Assembly (NCBI RefSeq): GCF_001428405.1
Contig: NZ_LMSL01000008.1
Coordinates: 30,956-72,732 of the forward strand
Source: Frateuria sp. Soil773
GTDB lineage: Bacteria > Pseudomonadota > Gammaproteobacteria > Xanthomonadales > Rhodanobacteraceae
Length of the DNA stretch: 41,777 nt
Reading direction: 5' to 3'
In this document: piece after piece, positions 7,580 to 16,200 of the stretch
Layout: every line of letters begins with the position of its first letter
Position numbering within the stretch: the stretch's first letter is position 1
Made by a program: the position numbers and the translations under genes
The notes under the pieces: model-generated
What the model saw: the letters and a program-made list of their open reading frames with translations, nothing else
Databases searched by the model: none
What the model was told of the DNA's origin: nothing

Positions 7580-8947
7580 CTACTCGCCGGCCACCGTCAT
7601 CCGCTCCAGCAGGATCGAGCCGGTGAGGATGTGCGAGCGCGGATCGACGTCGCTGCCGACCGCCACGATGCCGGCGAACATGTCGCGCAGGTTCGCCGCG
7701 ATGGTGATCTCCTCCACCGGGTAGGCGATCTGCCCGTTCTCGACCCAGAAGCCGGCGGCGCCGCGCGAGTAGTCGCCGGTGATCGTGTTGACGCCCTGCC
7801 CCATCACCTCGGTGACCAGCAGGCCGGTGCCCATCCGCTTCAGCATGCCGGCGAAGTCGTCCTGGCCCGGCTCGACCAGCAGGTTGTGGATGCCGCCGGC
7901 GTTGCCGGTGGATTCCAGCCCGAGCTTGCGCGCCGAATAGCTGCCGAGCACGTAGCGCGCCAGCACGCCGTTCTCGACCAGCGCGCTGTCGCGCGTGGCC
8001 ACGCCCTCGGCGTCGAACGCGCCCGAGCCTTGGCCCCGCGGCAGCAGCGGCCGCTCCACGATGTTCAGCCACGACGGCATGATCTGCCGCCCCGCATGGT
8101 CGAGCAGGAAGCTGGCGCGGCGGTACAGCGTGCCGCCGCTGACCGCGCCGACCAGGTGTCCGATCAGCCCGCGCGCCAGCTCCGGCGCGAACAGCACCGG
8201 GCATTGCCGGGTCGACAGCCCGCGCGCGCCCACGCGTGCCAGCGTGCGCTGCGCCGCCTTGTCGCCGAGCGCGCGGGCGCCGATGAAATCGCCCGGTGCG
8301 CGTACGCTGTCGTACCAGTAGTCGCGCTGCATGCCGTCCGCGTCGCCGGCGATCAGCGACAGCGACAGCGAATGCCGGGTGCCGCGCTCGCGCCCCACGA
8401 AGCCGTGCGAGTTCGCGTACACCGACAGGCTCTGACCTGCCTGCACCGAGGCGCCGTCGGAGTTGCCGATGCCGGCATGCGCGCGCCCGGCCGCCTCGAT
8501 CTCCTGCCCCAGCGCGATCGCCTGTGCCGTGTCGATGTCCCAGGGATGCCACAGGTCCAGGTCGGGAAAGGCGGTGGCCATCCGCGCCGCGTCGGCCAGG
8601 CCGGCCGCGGGGTCTTCCTCGGTGAAGCGCGCGATCGCGCAGGCCTGCTCCAGCGTGATCCGGATCGAATCCGGATTGAGGTCGGCGGTGCTGGCCGAGC
8701 CCTTGCGCCCGCCGAAATACACGGTGACGCCGAAGCCGCGGTCGCGGGTGTGCTCCACCGTCTCCACTTCGCCCAGGCGCACGTTCACGCTCAGGCCGGT
8801 GTCGATGCTCGCCGCCACCTCGGCCTGGCTGGCGCCGGCGGCGCGGGCGTGGCGGATCACGTCTTCGGCCAGTTCGGCCAGGCGGTCGAGTTCCTGCTGG
8901 CTGGTGTCGGGCTGGCGGCGGTCGGCGGCGATGACTGGTGCGCTCAC
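7580..8947 (-). CDS. pmbA: Metalloprotease subunit TldE/PmbA
   Basis: A 455-residue non-catalytic partner of TldD; the TldD-TldE complex trims peptides such as microcin B17 precursor and degrades CcdA in E. coli. Family features include DTGLSVNVRLGEVETVEHTRDRG, the region FAPELARGLIGHLVGAVSGG, and C-terminal TGLLVTEVMGQGVNTITGDYSRGAAGFWVENG. As expected for TldE, no HExxxH motif is present. The GTG at 8947 is chosen: AGGA lies 7 nt upstream and the length matches the family; an ATG at 9010 would overlap the divergent promoter region. Its partner tldD lies 1.3 kb away, across the divergent DUF1653 and darP genes. Confidence 0.93.
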   Translation of the reverse strand: MSAPVIAADRRQPDTSQQELDRLAELAEDVIRHARAAGASQAEVAASIDTGLSVNVRLGEVETVEHTRDRGFGVTVYFGGRKGSASTADLNPDSIRITLEQACAIARFTEEDPAAGLADAARMATAFPDLDLWHPWDIDTAQAIALGQEIEAAGRAHAGIGNSDGASVQAGQSLSVYANSHGFVGRERGTRHSLSLSLIAGDADGMQRDYWYDSVRAPGDFIGARALGDKAAQRTLARVGARGLSTRQCPVLFAPELARGLIGHLVGAVSGGTLYRRASFLLDHAGRQIMPSWLNIVERPLLPRGQGSGAFDAEGVATRDSALVENGVLARYVLGSYSARKLGLESTGNAGGIHNLLVEPGQDDFAGMLKRMGTGLLVTEVMGQGVNTITGDYSRGAAGFWVENGQIAYPVEEITIAANLRDMFAGIVAVGSDVDPRSHILTGSILLERMTVAGE

Positions 8948-9055
8948 GGGGGCATCCTGGAAAGTGCGGGTAGAATAGGCGGTCCGAACCCGCCACGACC
9001 ATGACGACATAGGGTCGCCGCGGCCGATTGCAAAGCGTCAGCGGCGGAGGCCCGC

Positions 9056-9289
9056 ATGTCCACAGCCACCGGCATCTACCGGCACTACAAGGGCCAGCGC
9101 TACCGCGTGCTGGGCACCGCGCGCCACAGCGAGACGATGGAGGAACTGGTCGTCTACCGAGCACTGTACGGCGAAGGCGGCCTGTGGGTGCGCCCGGCCG
9201 CCATGTTCGCCGAAACGGTGGAGCTGGAGGGCGAGCCGATCCCCCGCTTCGCGCTGGAGCAGGCCGAACCGGCCGGCGACGACGCCTGA
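9056..9289 (+). CDS. DUF1653 domain protein
   Basis: A 77-residue small protein made almost entirely of the DUF1653 domain: GIYRHYKGQRYRVLGTARHSETMEELVVY, then a strand and LWVRPAAMF. The fold is a small beta barrel; the function is not established. GGAGG lies 5 nt before the ATG at 9056. A TAGAAT box at 8971-8976 could be its -10 element, though no convincing -35 is seen. It is followed by darP 31 nt downstream and is probably cotranscribed with it. Confidence 0.88.
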   Translation: MSTATGIYRHYKGQRYRVLGTARHSETMEELVVYRALYGEGGLWVRPAAMFAETVELEGEPIPRFALEQAEPAGDDA

Positions 9290-9320
9290 CCCGCCCCTTG
9301 CCCATCCTGGAACGAAATCC

Positions 9321-9875
9321 GTGAGCCCGAGCCGCAGCCGCAACCAGACCGAACTCGACACCGAAGAGTACGGCCCCAGCCGCACCCAGCAGCGCCGCGA
9401 GGCGCTGGAAGTGCTCGCGTTGGCCAACCAGTTGGTCGAGCTGCCGCCGAGCAAGCTCGCCAGGATCGAGCTGCCCGACGACGTGCGCGACGAAATCGTC
9501 AACGTGCGCCGCATCACCTCGCACATTGCGCGCAAGCGCCAGCTCGCCTTCCTCGCCAAGGTGATGCGCCGCTACGACGAGGCGGACTTCGCCGCGGCAC
9601 GCGCCGAACTCGGCGAGAACCGCGAGAAGCAGCGCCAGGAAACCGCGGCGATGCATCGCCTCGAGGCGCTGCGCGAACGCCTGCTCGGCGACGACGGCGA
9701 CGCCGCCCTGTCCGACCTGCTCGACCGGCACCCGGACATCGACCGCCAGCACCTGCGCTCGCTGATCCGCCAGGCGCGCATCGAGAAGGACGCGCCGAAC
9801 AAGCCGCCGAAGGCATACCGGGAAATCTTCCAGGTGTTGAAGGACCTGCCGGCGGGCGGCGACGCCGAAGCCTGA
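9321..9875 (+). CDS. darP: Ribosome-associated protein DarP (YjgA, DUF615)
   Basis: A 184-residue, highly charged helical protein that associates with 50S precursors and promotes late large-subunit assembly in E. coli (formerly YjgA). Diagnostic parts are the SRTQQRREALEVLALANQLVELPPSKLARIELPD segment, ITSHIARKRQLAFLAKVMR and the C-terminal LIRQARIEKDAPNKPPKAYREIFQ. The start is GTG at 9321 with only a weak upstream purine run. In E. coli yjgA also neighbours pmbA, so the position supports the call. A repeat-rich 404-bp spacer follows. Confidence 0.94.
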   Translation: MSPSRSRNQTELDTEEYGPSRTQQRREALEVLALANQLVELPPSKLARIELPDDVRDEIVNVRRITSHIARKRQLAFLAKVMRRYDEADFAAARAELGENREKQRQETAAMHRLEALRERLLGDDGDAALSDLLDRHPDIDRQHLRSLIRQARIEKDAPNKPPKAYREIFQVLKDLPAGGDAEA

Positions 9876-9936
9876 AAATCCATCCTTGCTGCCGGCACCG
9901 GGGATTCGCCCGCTCGATCCGATCGATGCCAAACGA

Positions 9937-9976
9937 ATCCCGTTAGATCCCGCCAGACCCCATTAAATCCCGCCAA
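9937..9976. repeat. Four tandem 10-bp units
   Basis: Four consecutive decamers read ATCCCGTTAG, ATCCCGCCAG, ACCCCATTAA and ATCCCGCCAA. The unit length equals about one helical turn. It lies 61 bp after darP at the start of the repeat-rich spacer and codes for nothing recognisable. Confidence 0.7.
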
Positions 9977-9995
9977 AAAACCCTGCCGCCCCCCG

Positions 9996-10029
9996 TTCGC
10001 CCTGAGCGTAGCGCAGCGAAGTCGAAGGG
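9996..10029. repeat. Dispersed intergenic repeat of the TTCGCCCTGAGCGTAGCGCA type
   Basis: The 34 bases run from TTCGCCCTGAGCG to AAGTCGAAGGG. I recall closely similar sequences scattered through intergenic DNA of many xanthomonads and other GC-rich proteobacteria. Only one copy is in this window, so the repeat status rests on that recollection. Confidence 0.55.
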
Positions 10030-10085
10030 TTCTTGCCTCGGCCGATGGGTGGCGGGGGTTCGCGCCTTCGCGCTCGAAAGCCAAA

Positions 10086-10147
10086 GGCGCTGGATGACCA
10101 GCCCTTCGGCTGTTGAAAAGCGCTTCCGGCTTTCGCCGGAATGACGG
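10086..10147 (+). repeat. Composite REP-like element, left copy
   Basis: Two joined parts: GGCGCTGGATGACC...TTCGGCTGTTGAAAAGCGC (10086-10123), then a hairpin of the TTCCGGCTTTCGCCGGAA type ending in TGACG. An inverted, slightly diverged copy lies at 11813-11871, on the other side of tldD. It sits in the 404-bp gap 9876-10279, which otherwise holds only the other repeats listed here. Confidence 0.75.
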
Positions 10148-10224
10148 GGTGTGGGCTCGAGGGGCGGGTGTGCGGATTCGCCAGGGCGGGCATCCGGTGC
10201 CTCGCGTGGTCCCGGATGCTCCGC

Positions 10225-10284
10225 AAGCGCAGGGACTCCAAGCGCAGGGACTCCAAGTGCCAGGACTCCGCACCGGGACTCAGG
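10225..10284. repeat. 15-bp tandem repeat reaching the tldD stop codon
   Basis: Two identical units AAGCGCAGGGACTCC (10225-10239, 10240-10254), a third with three changes (10255-10269) and a degenerate fourth (10270-10284). The fourth overlaps the tldD stop codon at 10280-10282. As the unit is five codons long, copy changes would not disturb a reading frame crossing it. Confidence 0.75.
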
Positions 10285-11719
10285 ACGCGGTGCCGCCCAC
10301 CGTCATCCCGTCGATCTTCAGGGTCGGCTGGCCGACGCCGACCGGCACGCTCTGGCCGTCCTTGCCGCACACGCCCACGCCTTCGTCCAGGGCCAGGTCG
10401 TTGCCGATCATCGAGACGCGGTTGAGCACCTCGGGGCCGGCGCCGATCAGGGTCGCGCCCTTGACCGGCGCGGTGATCCGGCCGTCCTCGATCAGGTAGG
10501 CCTCGCTGGCGGAGAACACGAACTTGCCGTTGGTGATGTCGACCTGGCCGCCGCCGAAGTTCGGCGCGTACAGGCCCTTCTTCACCGAGCGCAGGATCTC
10601 CTGCGGGTCGTGCGAGCCGGCCAGCATGTAGGTGTTGGTCATGCGCGGCATCGGCAGTTGGGTGAACGATTCGCGGCGGCCGTTGCCGGTGGGCTTCATG
10701 CCCATCAGGCGGGCGTTGAGCTTGTCCTGCATGTAGCCGGTGAGGATGCCGTCCTCGATCAGCGTGGTGCACTCGGTCGGCGTGCCTTCGTCGTCGATGC
10801 TGAGCGAGCCGCGCCGGCCCGGCAGGGTGCCGTCGTCGACCACGGTGACGCCCTTGGCGGCCACGCGCTGGCCCAGGCGGCCGGCGAAGGCGGAGCTGCC
10901 CTTGCGGTTGAAATCGCCCTCAAGGCCGTGGCCGATCGCCTCGTGCAGCAGCACGCCGGGCCAGCCGGGGCCGAGCACCACGGTCATGCTGCCGGCCGGC
11001 GCGTCGATCGCGTCGAGGTTGACCAGGGCGGCGCGCACTGCCTCGTCGGCGAAGGCCAGCGCGCGGCCGTTCTCGATCAGCTCGCGGTAGCCGTAGCGGC
11101 CGCCGCCGCCGGCGTGGCCCTGCTCGCGACGGCCGTTCGCCTCGGCGATCACCTGCACGTTGAGGCGCACCAGCGGGCGCACGTCGGCGGCCAGGGTGCC
11201 GTCGGAGCCGGCGACCAGCACGGTGTCCATGGTCGCGGCGAGGCTGACGATCACCTGCTTCACGCGCGGGTCGCGCGAGCGCGCATAGGCGTCGACCTCG
11301 CGCAGCAGCGCGATCTTGTCCGGGTTGGGCAGGCTCTCGACCGGGTCGATCGCCGGATACAGCGCCCGCGCGCCGTTCAGCGCCAGCGGCTTGCCGGCGC
11401 CGTTGCCGCCCTGGGCGATCGCGCGCGCGGCCTTCGACGCGTCCAGCAGTTGCGGCAGCACGATCTCGTCGGAATAGGCGAAGCCGGTCTTCTCGCCGGA
11501 GATCGCGCGCACACCCACGCCCTGCTCGATCGAATGGCTGCCGTCCTTGACGATGCCCTCCTCCAGCAGCCACGACTCGCTGCGCGAATGCTGGAAGTAC
11601 AGGTCGGCGGCGTCGATCGACGGCCCCATCAGCTGGGCGAACACGCGCTCCAGGTCGCCGGTGGCGAGGCCGCCCGGGGTCAGCAGCTTGCGCTCGGCTT
11701 GCGCGATCAGGGAATCCAT
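10280..11719 (-). CDS. tldD: Metalloprotease TldD, catalytic subunit
   Basis: A 479-residue zinc metalloprotease that works with TldE/PmbA to trim unfolded or ribosomally made peptides in the cytosol. The zinc motif HEAIGH lies at residues 259-264 in the family sequence [16 protein letters not shown]. Also present are [18 protein letters not shown] near the N-terminus and [27 protein letters not shown] with [16 protein letters not shown] at the C-terminus. The length agrees with E. coli TldD (481). The start is the ATG at 11719. Repeat-filled spacers flank both ends. In E. coli tldD follows yhdP; here a fatty acid hydroxylase gene in the opposite orientation stands between them. Confidence 0.96.
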   Translation of the reverse strand: MDSLIAQAERKLLTPGGLATGDLERVFAQLMGPSIDAADLYFQHSRSESWLLEEGIVKDGSHSIEQGVGVRAISGEKTGFAYSDEIVLPQLLDASKAARAIAQGGNGAGKPLALNGARALYPAIDPVESLPNPDKIALLREVDAYARSRDPRVKQVIVSLAATMDTVLVAGSDGTLAADVRPLVRLNVQVIAEANGRREQGHAGGGGRYGYRELIENGRALAFADEAVRAALVNLDAIDAPAGSMTVVLGPGWPGVLLHEAIGHGLEGDFNRKGSSAFAGRLGQRVAAKGVTVVDDGTLPGRRGSLSIDDEGTPTECTTLIEDGILTGYMQDKLNARLMGMKPTGNGRRESFTQLPMPRMTNTYMLAGSHDPQEILRSVKKGLYAPNFGGGQVDITNGKFVFSASEAYLIEDGRITAPVKGATLIGAGPEVLNRVSMIGNDLALDEGVGVCGKDGQSVPVGVGQPTLKIDGMTVGGTAS

Positions 11720-11812
11720 AGGCGTTCAACCATCGACGATCGGTTCGGAACTATCCCACATGGGGCCGCGCGCGGCAGCTTTAAAGAAGACCATGACGGC
11801 CCGCTTCGAGTC

Positions 11813-11871
11813 CGTCGTTCCTGCACAGGCAGGAGGCGCTTTTCAACAGCCGAAAGGCCGGTCATCCAGCG
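11813..11871 (-). repeat. Composite REP-like element, right copy (inverted)
   Basis: Read on the minus strand, it has the same two-part structure as 10086-10147: CGCTGGATGACC...TTCGGCTGTTGAAAAGCGCC, then a TCCTGCCTGTGCAGGA hairpin ending GACG. It lies about 95 bp upstream of tldD, in the 325-bp gap 11720-12044. Together with 11896-11925 it fills much of that gap; no gene is seen there. Confidence 0.75.
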
Positions 11872-11895
11872 TCCTTGCGTCCGATGGACCGAAGG

Positions 11896-11925
11896 CGCTG
11901 GATCCCAGCTTCCGCTGGGATGACG
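11896..11925. repeat. REP-like palindromic element, copy B
   Basis: Identical over 30 bases to copy A at 20-49, including the ATCCCAGC/GCTGGGAT arms (11902-11909 and 11914-11921). It lies 24 bp from the composite element at 11813-11871, so the two form a REP doublet upstream of both tldD and the hydroxylase gene. Confidence 0.8.
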
Positions 11926-12044
11926 AGCCAAAGGCGACGAGCCGACGATGATGGCTGTCCAAAGGTGACGAGCCGAACCGGAGGCGCCGGCCCCGGCTTG
12001 CGATTACCATGCCGCCACCGCCCGAAACGCCGTGAAGGAACACG

Positions 12045-13250
12045 ATGAACGAACCGTCCAAACGCAAGCTGGCCAGTCAGGTGCTCGACCGCGCCGTGAA
12101 GGCGCCGGTGGAGGAGACCCGCGCGCTGCTGCGGCGCGACGGCGAGCTGCGCCCGGGGCTGGGCAAGGTCAGCAGCGTGGTGGCGTTGTCGCTGGGCTTC
12201 CTTGGCCTGCTGGCGGTGCTGGCGTTCCACTTCCCGCAGTACCTGACCACGCCGGACCTGCGCCACAAGTATTCGGTGGACGTGCTGCGCCAGTTGCTGC
12301 TGGTGGCGCTGCTGGTTTCCGGCGGCATCGCGCTGGGCAACCTGATCCTCGGGCGCATGCGCAACCTGAACATCGTCGCGTTCGCCTTCGTGCTGGCGGC
12401 GACCGCGCTGGGCGGCTCGCGGGTGCCGGTGGGCAGCTTTCCCGACCATACGCCGTACATCGGGCTGGACTGGTTCATCCTCGACCTGCTCGGCTCCACC
12501 CTGGTCTTCGTGGTGATCGAGAAGCTGTTCCCGCTGTACAAGGGGCAGACGCTGTTCCGCAGGGAATGGCAGACCGACCTGAAGCATTTCGCGGTGAACC
12601 ACTTCATCGTCGGCCTCGCCCTGCTCACGGTGAACTTCCTGCTGCATCACCTGCTCGGCTGGATGGTCGGCAGCGATTTCCAGCAGGCCGTGCAGCACAT
12701 CCCGTTCCTGCCGCAGTTGCTGCTGTGCGTGCTGGTGGCCGACCTGGCGCAGTACTGGACGCACCGCGCCTACCACGAGGTACCGTTCCTGTGGCGCTTC
12801 CATGCGGTGCACCACAGCGTGAAGACGATGGACTGGCTGGCCGGTTCGCGCCAGCACATGCTGGAGCTGATCGCCACGCGCGTGTGCGTGCTCGCGCCGC
12901 TGTACGTCCTCGGCTTCAGCGAGGCGGTGATGAACGGCTACATCCTCATCGTCGGCTTCCAGGCGGTGTTCAACCACGCCAACGTGCACCTGCCGTGGGG
13001 GCCGCTGAAGTACCTGGTGGTGACGCCGGATTTCCACCACTGGCACCACGCCTCCGACGACGAGGCGATCGACAGGAACTACGCCGCCCACTACGCCTTC
13101 CTCGATTACCTGTTCGGCACCGCGGTGAAGTCGACGAAGCGGTTTCCCGAGCGCTACGGCGTGGTCGGCGACTACATGCCCGACGGCTTCGTGAAGCAGC
13201 AGTTGTTCCCGTTCCGCAGCGGCAAGCCGCCGGCCGGCCCGGCGGCGTGA
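12045..13250 (+). CDS. Sterol desaturase / fatty acid hydroxylase superfamily membrane protein
   Basis: A 401-residue integral membrane di-iron protein. Several hydrophobic helices occupy residues about 40-240. The histidine clusters that bind the two irons are all present: HRAYHE (HxxxH), HAVHHS (HxxHH), and FHHWHH near the C-terminus (HxxHH), plus a further histidine in NHANVH. The superfamily hydroxylates or desaturates lipids with oxygen; which lipid is used here is unknown. AAGGA lies 6 nt before the ATG at 12045. It converges on yhdP with only one base between the two stop codons, so no terminator can separate them, and it interrupts the usual yhdP-tldD order. Confidence 0.92.
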   Translation: MNEPSKRKLASQVLDRAVKAPVEETRALLRRDGELRPGLGKVSSVVALSLGFLGLLAVLAFHFPQYLTTPDLRHKYSVDVLRQLLLVALLVSGGIALGNLILGRMRNLNIVAFAFVLAATALGGSRVPVGSFPDHTPYIGLDWFILDLLGSTLVFVVIEKLFPLYKGQTLFRREWQTDLKHFAVNHFIVGLALLTVNFLLHHLLGWMVGSDFQQAVQHIPFLPQLLLCVLVADLAQYWTHRAYHEVPFLWRFHAVHHSVKTMDWLAGSRQHMLELIATRVCVLAPLYVLGFSEAVMNGYILIVGFQAVFNHANVHLPWGPLKYLVVTPDFHHWHHASDDEAIDRNYAAHYAFLDYLFGTAVKSTKRFPERYGVVGDYMPDGFVKQQLFPFRSGKPPAGPAA

Positions 13251-13251
13251 A

Positions 13252-16200
13252 TCAGCGGCTGGCGGCGCTGGACGCCGGCGCGGGCACCGCGGCCGGCGTG
13301 GCGGCCGCATGCTTTTCCACCAGAGTGATCACCGGCTTGTCCCACGAGCCGGTGATGCGGTAGCGCGCGCCGGCGGCCTTGTTCAGGCCGTGCCCGAGCA
13401 GCCCCTGCACGGCCAGGCCGGCGGCCGCGCCCACCGGCCCCGCCACCACGGCGCCGACCACCGGCAGGCTGTTGCCCACGTGCGGCACCACCTGCACCTG
13501 CTGGTCGTAGTCCTTCGCGCGCAGGCCGGTGCGGCCCTTGATGCTGATCTCGGCCGCCGGGCCGGCGATCTTCAGGTTGTCGGTGGTCGCATTGCCGTCG
13601 GCCAGGCGGAAGTCGCCGGTGATCGAGTCGAAACCCAGCCCCTTGCCGAACACGTCGCCGAAGTCGAGCGTGAGCCGGCGCGGCAGCTCGGCCACCGAGA
13701 TCAGCCCGAACAGCCGCCCGACGCCCGGCCCCACGTCGGGAATGCGGCCGTTGCTGACCTGGATGCCGAGCTTGCCGTCCATGTTCGCCAGCGCCAGCGT
13801 CGAGGGCGCGCCGGGCCAACTGGCGTCCAGTTCGGCGCGGGTCTTGCCGCCTTCGAACAATCCTTCGAAACCGAGCGCGTTGAGCATGCTGCCGAGGTTC
13901 TCCGCGGCGAAGTCGATGCGCAGGCGGGTATGGCTGTCCTGCGCCGTGCCGTTCCAGTCGCCGCCGGCGTTGATCTGCACCTGCTTGGACAGCGCGCGCA
14001 ACTGGTCGATGTGCATGCCCTTGGCGGTCGGCCAGGTCTCCAGCCGCGCCTCGCCGAGCTTCGCCTCGCCCAGCCGCAGGTCGCCGATCCACAGGTGGAA
14101 CGGCGGCAGGCTGGCCGGATCGATGCCGGTCGCGGCGGGATTGGGCGCCGGCACGGCGGCGCCGGCCGTGGCCTGCGCGCTGCCTGCGGCTTGCGGCGCC
14201 GCAGCCGTCGCCTTGCCGGCGGACGATGCCGACGGCGTGTTCTCCTTGGGCATGTACAACTGCTGCAACCGTGCGGTGACGCCGCGCTTGCGCAGGTCCT
14301 GCGTCGGCACGTCGAAGTGCCCGGTCAAGGTCGCGCTTTCCACGTCGATGCCCAGCGCGTCGGCCTGCGGCCTGGCCCGCACGTGCATGCTGCCGAAGTT
14401 CTTGCCGAACAGCTCGGCCTGGTCGGCGCCGACCTCGATGCTCTCCAGCCCGACCCCGCCCTCGCCGCTGCCGGCCACGGTGCGCTGTACCCAGCCGCTC
14501 ATGTCCATGCGGGCGGCATGGCCGCGGATGCGCAGTCCCTTGTCGGGCAGGGTTTCCGGCATCACGCTGCCGAAGGCCAGGGTGCCGGCGAGCGGTTGCG
14601 CGTCGTTCGCCGGCAGGCGGAAGCGGCCCCGCAACACCGGGCCCAGCGCGATCTGCAGGTCGCTGCCCTCGACCGGCAGCGGCAGGCTCAGGTGCAGCGG
14701 CAGCGGAACCGGCGCGGCCTTCTTCAGCGGCGTCGGGAAGTCGAGGGCGATGCCTTCCAGGGACGAATCCACGCTCAGGGTCTGGGTCAGCGCCTGGCTG
14801 CCGCCGGCGTGCGCGATGTCGAAGCCGATGGCGAACGCGCTGCGGCCCTGCGCCGCGTCGCCGAGCCAGCCCAGCGACGGCAGGTCCTGCAGCAGTTCGG
14901 CAAAGCTGTAGTTGCCGTCGAGGCGGGCCGACAGCACGGTATCCGGCTGGCCGGTGGCGGTGGCGATCTTCAGGTCCAGCCTGGACGGCTGGCCGCGGAA
15001 CCCGGCGTCCAGCGGCCCCGCGTGCAGGCCCTTCGCGTCGAACTGCAGCGGGCCGGCGAGCTTGTCCAGCCTGAGCTTCCAGTCCGGCGCGCTGAGGTCG
15101 GCGTCGCGCAGTTGCGCACTGCCCTGCAGGGTCAGCGCCTCGACGTCCTTCAGCGGCAGGGACAGGTGGAAATCGAACGTGCCGCTGCCACCCAGGCTCA
15201 GCTTGGACAGGGCGTCGGCCTGGCGCGCGGCGATCGGGCTCTTGCGCACGAACCCCATCAGGCTGGCGCCGCTGCCGTTGCCCTGCACGTTGAGGTCCAG
15301 GGTGGAGTCGGCGAAGTCGGGGATCAGCGCCACCGCCTTGTCCACCGCCACGCCCAGGGCCTGCCCGCCGCTGGCCTCGACCAGCATGCCGTTGTTGACG
15401 AAGCTGGCCACCGCCGCGACGCCTTCGGCGCGCGGCCAGCCCTTGCCGTAGTCGAGGGTGAGCCCGCTCATGGCGGCCCGCGCCTCGAACCGGCCCTCGT
15501 TGTGGCGGAACGGCCAGTCCGCCAGGCTGCCGCGCACCAGTACGTCGCCCTGGTCCACCGTACCCGCCACCAGGGCGCGGTCCAGCCATTCGATCGCCGC
15601 CGGCGACATCGAGCCCAGCGGCCAGAACAGCTTGGCCGCCTGCACGTCGGCATGGTCGAGGCGCGCGTACAGGTCGAGGAAGGGCCGGCCGCCGCCGTCC
15701 GGCAGGGCCACCTCGCCGCGCACCTGCCCGGCGAAGTCCTCGCCGGCGAAGTCGAAGGCATCGGTGCCGATGTGCCAGGCGCCGTCGGCGGGCCAGGCCA
15801 CCACGTCGCCGGCCAGCTTCGACATCGCGAACGGCTTGCGGAAGGTGTGCGGGAAGCGCAGCACGCTGGCCTGCGCGGGCAGGGCCAGCGCGAGCGCGCC
15901 GGCGTCGCCGCGCAGTTCGCCGTGCAGGCTGCCCACGCCCGGCAGCTTGCCGACCGGGTCGATGCCGAGGCCGTCGAACGACGCATCCACCGCTTCGAGC
16001 CCGTGCGCGCGGCTCCAGTGCACCCTGGCGTGCTCCAGCACGCCGCGCGGATGCCCGCCCCCCAGCCATCGGGCCAGTCCCGCCGGCAGGCCCGGCTTCA
16101 GGGCCAGCCACGGCAGCAGCGGCCCCAGCCGCAGCCGGCGGGTGTCGAGGTCGAGGCGGTCGACGCCTTCGTCGGACCGGCGCAGGACGGCCGCCAGCAC

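Noticed and set aside
6822-9932. A 1036-codon minus-strand frame across several genes
   Set aside because: It crosses pmbA, DUF1653 and darP and shows only arginine/alanine-rich shadow sequence; pmbA is clear in another frame.
9937-10284. CRISPR array
   Set aside because: The direct repeats are 10 and 15 bp with no spacers and no cas genes nearby.
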